Assembly (NCBI GenBank): GCA_903832775.1
Contig: CAILCX010000071.1
Location: 41,056-105,055 of the forward strand
Origin: an uncultured Methylobacter sp.
Lineage (GTDB): Bacteria; Pseudomonadota; Gammaproteobacteria; Methylococcales; Methylomonadaceae
Reading direction: 5' to 3'
DNA: 64,000 nucleotides
Part shown: positions 61,423-64,000 of the stretch, piece after piece
Layout of the letters: each line of letters starts with the position of its first letter
Numbering within the stretch: the first letter of the stretch is position 1
Notes under the pieces: model-generated
Told to the model about the DNA's origin: nothing
The model's input: only the letters and a program-made list of their open reading frames with translations
Databases searched by the model: none
Translations under genes and position numbers: made by a program

Positions 61423-61441
61423 AGCGTAATCTTTTTACGCT
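61423..61441. repeat. 7-bp hairpin AGCGTAA-TCTTT-TTACGCT
   Basis: Read directly. Confidence 0.6.
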
Positions 61442-61565
61442 AACTGTTACGGGTTCAGGAAGTACCTTTCTCCAAACACCCAACAGTCAAACATATATCT
61501 TATCAAATAGCTTTGCAACTTGAATTGTTTGTAATAATTAAAATATTGTCATCTACCTTGCTGAT

Positions 61566-61862
61566 TTATAGCCAGCCTAAACGCGTCATACAATCAAGTT
61601 TAAGTCCAACAAAAATACGCCTGCTTTCTGGGTCATCCTGAACAGCTTGCTTCATACCAGCAGGGTTGACTGATTTATTATATATGGAATTCTCACAGTA
61701 AGTTTCTGCTCTAGCCCTATCGGCATACCCTGACCAAGCATGGCGGTCATAAGGTGCGTCTTGTTGACTAAGCTGGGCATATTTTTCTAGACCAGCGCAA
61801 GAAGGTAGGAGTATTAGAAATGTTGTGGCAATGATTATTTTTTTCATAAGAGAGATTTTCAT
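61566..61862 (-). CDS. Small putative lipoprotein
   Basis: MKISLMKKIIIATTFLILLPSCAGLEKYAQ lipobox-like signal. Confidence 0.72.
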   Translation of the reverse strand: MKISLMKKIIIATTFLILLPSCAGLEKYAQLSQQDAPYDRHAWSGYADRARAETYCENSIYNKSVNPAGMKQAVQDDPESRRIFVGLKLDCMTRLGWL

Positions 61863-62363
61863 GTCCTATCAAACAGTGTGTTAGAAAAATAAAGACTGCA
61901 TAATTGTTACGTTATTTAATGTACCCTAAATTCTCCAGTTAATCCGTTCTGGGTTGTATTATTAAAACTGCTAAGCTTTAACTAACACTATATATTTTGC
62001 TTCAAGTATATATCAATTCAAGTTAATGACGGCCATTGTGTCGCCTTTTTTGTTTCTGGCTTATTAGGCTACTTATTTCTTTTAGGCTATGCCAGCCAAA
62101 CTAAATGAATTTATCCAGCACGGGGCTAATTTTAGTCTAGTGGGTTAAGTTGTAAGTTTGGTGCTTGCTTGAATAAATTAATTTTATCTTGTGGCTTGCC
62201 ATTAGCTCAGAAAATAAATTTATAGAGCTGAATAATTTAATGCAACTTTAGAGTGATGACGAAAAGTTAAGGGCTGGAATGATACCAGTGCATTTTGGTT
62301 GAAATTTCGGCAATTGTTGCGGGTGATCGAAAATGAATTTATACACAGTCACGCCGACTTCAT

Positions 62364-62385
62364 GCAGTAACTTTGTCAGTAACAG
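62364..62385. repeat. 22-bp motif GCAGTAACTTTGTCAGTAACAG, near-identical to 55713-55734
   Basis: 20/22 match to GCAGTAATTATGTCAGTAACAG with the same 12-nt octamer spacing. Confidence 0.75.
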
Positions 62386-62539
62386 TTATAATTGAAAAGC
62401 AAATAATGTAGTATTTACGGTGCTTGTAGAGCCTTTTGTGATAGAGCCCGCACCAAAAATAGGGTTAAAATACCCCAAATTAATTAGTAAAAGTGGTTGA
62501 AACCACTTTGAGACGTCTTGGTAGGGGGCTACGCGAGAT

Positions 62540-63559
62540 ATGGCAACAATAAGAAAACGCGCATCGGGAAGCTGGGAAATTATTATTCAGTATAAAGGGG
62601 GTTTGCCTAAGCCGCATTATGCGAGTGCCGATACCGAAGAGGCGGCAAGAGTTTATGCATTGGGTGTAGAGCGGTTATTAGATCAAGGGATATTACCGTT
62701 GAACTACAGGAATCTACTCCAGCGCCCGTTAAATTTGTCGACACTTGGGCTCGGCAATATTTAGTTCAGGTGTCTATTTCTGAATCTGATCGGCTATTGC
62801 TAAATGCTATGCTGCCCAAATTGGCTACGTTTAAGATTTCACAATTGAATAGTGCCTGGGCGCAAGACTGGGTAACTGAAATGAAGCGCATAGATAAGCT
62901 ATCTCCCAGTTCGATTCGGCATAAGGTTGGTGCGCTCGCAAGGTTGCTGGATTGGTGTTTGCGTAATGATTGGCTTGGCTCTAATTCTTTGCGACTGTTG
63001 CCAAAGCGCTATGCAAGTTACACTGATTCAGATGGCGATAAAAAGATTGATACTGAACGGGATCGACGCTTGCATCCTGGTGAATATGAAAAGATTTTGT
63101 GGGTGTTGGCTGGAAATTTCTCTGAAGGTGTTCAGCGCGGCATTACGACAAATGATCGACTTGCGTGGGAGTTGTTATTTACCCTTGCAATTGAAACAGC
63201 TATGCGACTGCGTGAAATGTACACACTGTCAATAGGGCAGGTTGATTTGGGAAAGAAAACGATATTTCTGGATAAAACAAAGAATGGAGATAAGCGGCAA
63301 GTTCCGCTGTCATCAGTTGCCTTAGCTGCATTAACAGGCTGGAATTTCCATAATGATTTAATTTTTCCATTTTGGGATGGCAAACATGAATCGTTGCGTC
63401 ATACTACAATGAAGTTAAGCCGGAAGTGGACAGCAATTGCCAGGCTTGCTGGGTGTGAAGATTTACATTTTCATGATTTTTAGTGGCCATAAGGACTTAC
63501 AAATGCTTAAGCGGTATGTCAATATTAGAGGATCTGATTTGGCAGAAATGTTGTGGTAA
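62540..63559 (+). pseudogene. Decayed tyrosine integrase (frameshift near 62699; internal deletion near 63480)
   Basis: MATIRKRASGSWEIIIQYKG... shifts frame into ELQESTPAPVKFVDTWARQYLVQ...; ends HFHDF*, while the +1 frame continues SGHKDLQMLKRYVNIRGSDLAEMLW*. Confidence 0.85.
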
Positions 63560-63820
63560 TTATCCACTGACATTTCCCAGTTTTAGCGGGGATTATCGGT
63601 TATGAGGGTGCATATTTATGGGGTTTGCTACATGTTCGCAAAGCCTATCAATAATGGTCTCGCAATCCAGTACTTACGTCAACTTACCTTCCCAATTTCT
63701 GGGAAACTTCAGTCATCCATACGCCGTAATATTAACTAGGCGATCTTTGCGGGGTCTTCCTCTCTTTATAGGTTTCGTAGTACCAACTCCTTGCACAGCT
63801 TTCATCGCATTATAATGTTG

Positions 63821-63840
63821 GCGCCGATTGAAAATTGACC
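63821..63840. mobile_element. Possible IS21-type terminal remnant
   Basis: GCGCCGATTGAAAATTGACC resembles terminal repeats I recall from IS21-family elements; no transposase seen. Confidence 0.2.
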
Positions 63841-64000
63841 AGGATAATTGCTGTATAGCGTAATCTACAGCATTAAAATAGTCGACCAGACTAAGTTAGT
63901 TTTACCTCCCTTTTGCTATTGAACCGTCACTTTGAAATAAAGAAAGATTCATCCTATTCATCTGCATCAACCTCTGCAGTATCTGAGGTTGGAGACACAC

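Larger units (their letters stand above)
55599..62452. mobile_element. Putative small integrative element at tRNA-Cys (satellite/P4-like island); right boundary tentative
   Basis: Tyrosine integrase directly downstream of tRNA-Cys, AlpA-like regulator, AT-rich cargo of unknown ORFs, shared 22-bp motif at both ends, decayed second integrase beyond. Confidence 0.65.

Noticed and set aside
62446-62452. Treating GCCCGCA as a certain attR core
   Set aside because: Only 7 bp identical to the tRNA-Cys 3' end, so kept as tentative rather than annotated as an att site
55599-62500. Known anti-phage defence system in the island
   Set aside because: None of the ORFs shows helicase, nuclease, TIR, reverse transcriptase, methyltransferase or other recognisable defence motifs by eye; would need profile searches

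Overview
Window of a gammaproteobacterial chromosome; gene content resembles a methanotroph-like (Methylococcales-type) organism, but that taxonomic guess is inference. About 0-55 kb is mostly conserved core genome: a TetR-regulated RND efflux operon (minus strand, outer-membrane component cut by the window start); pilMNOPQ divergent from PBP1A; secA; a flippase; an AI-2E family transporter; a cis/trans fatty acid isomerase; adk; asd; fimV; a receiver-Hpt protein; a large flagellar cluster (fliLMNOPQR-flhBAF-fleN-fliA-motCD-DUF2802) without chemotaxis genes; a Bax-inhibitor-1 family protein; truncated globin; YgjP-like metallopeptidase; MOSC protein; and a PQQ-associated ABC/beta-propeller cluster. 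From ~55.4 kb a tRNA-Gly/tRNA-Cys pair is followed by a tyrosine integrase and an AT-rich ~6.8 kb accessory element. It carries an AlpA-like regulator, several uncharacterised ORFs and unusually structured intergenic DNA, and ends near a second, decayed integrase. The most interesting signals are in that element: an ORF pair in one frame split by a single TAA stop, preceded by a 23-bp inverted repeat and a string of hairpins, plus a shared 22-bp motif (two GCAGTAAC-like octamers) near both ends. I saw no CRISPR array, rRNA, or recognisable known defence system.
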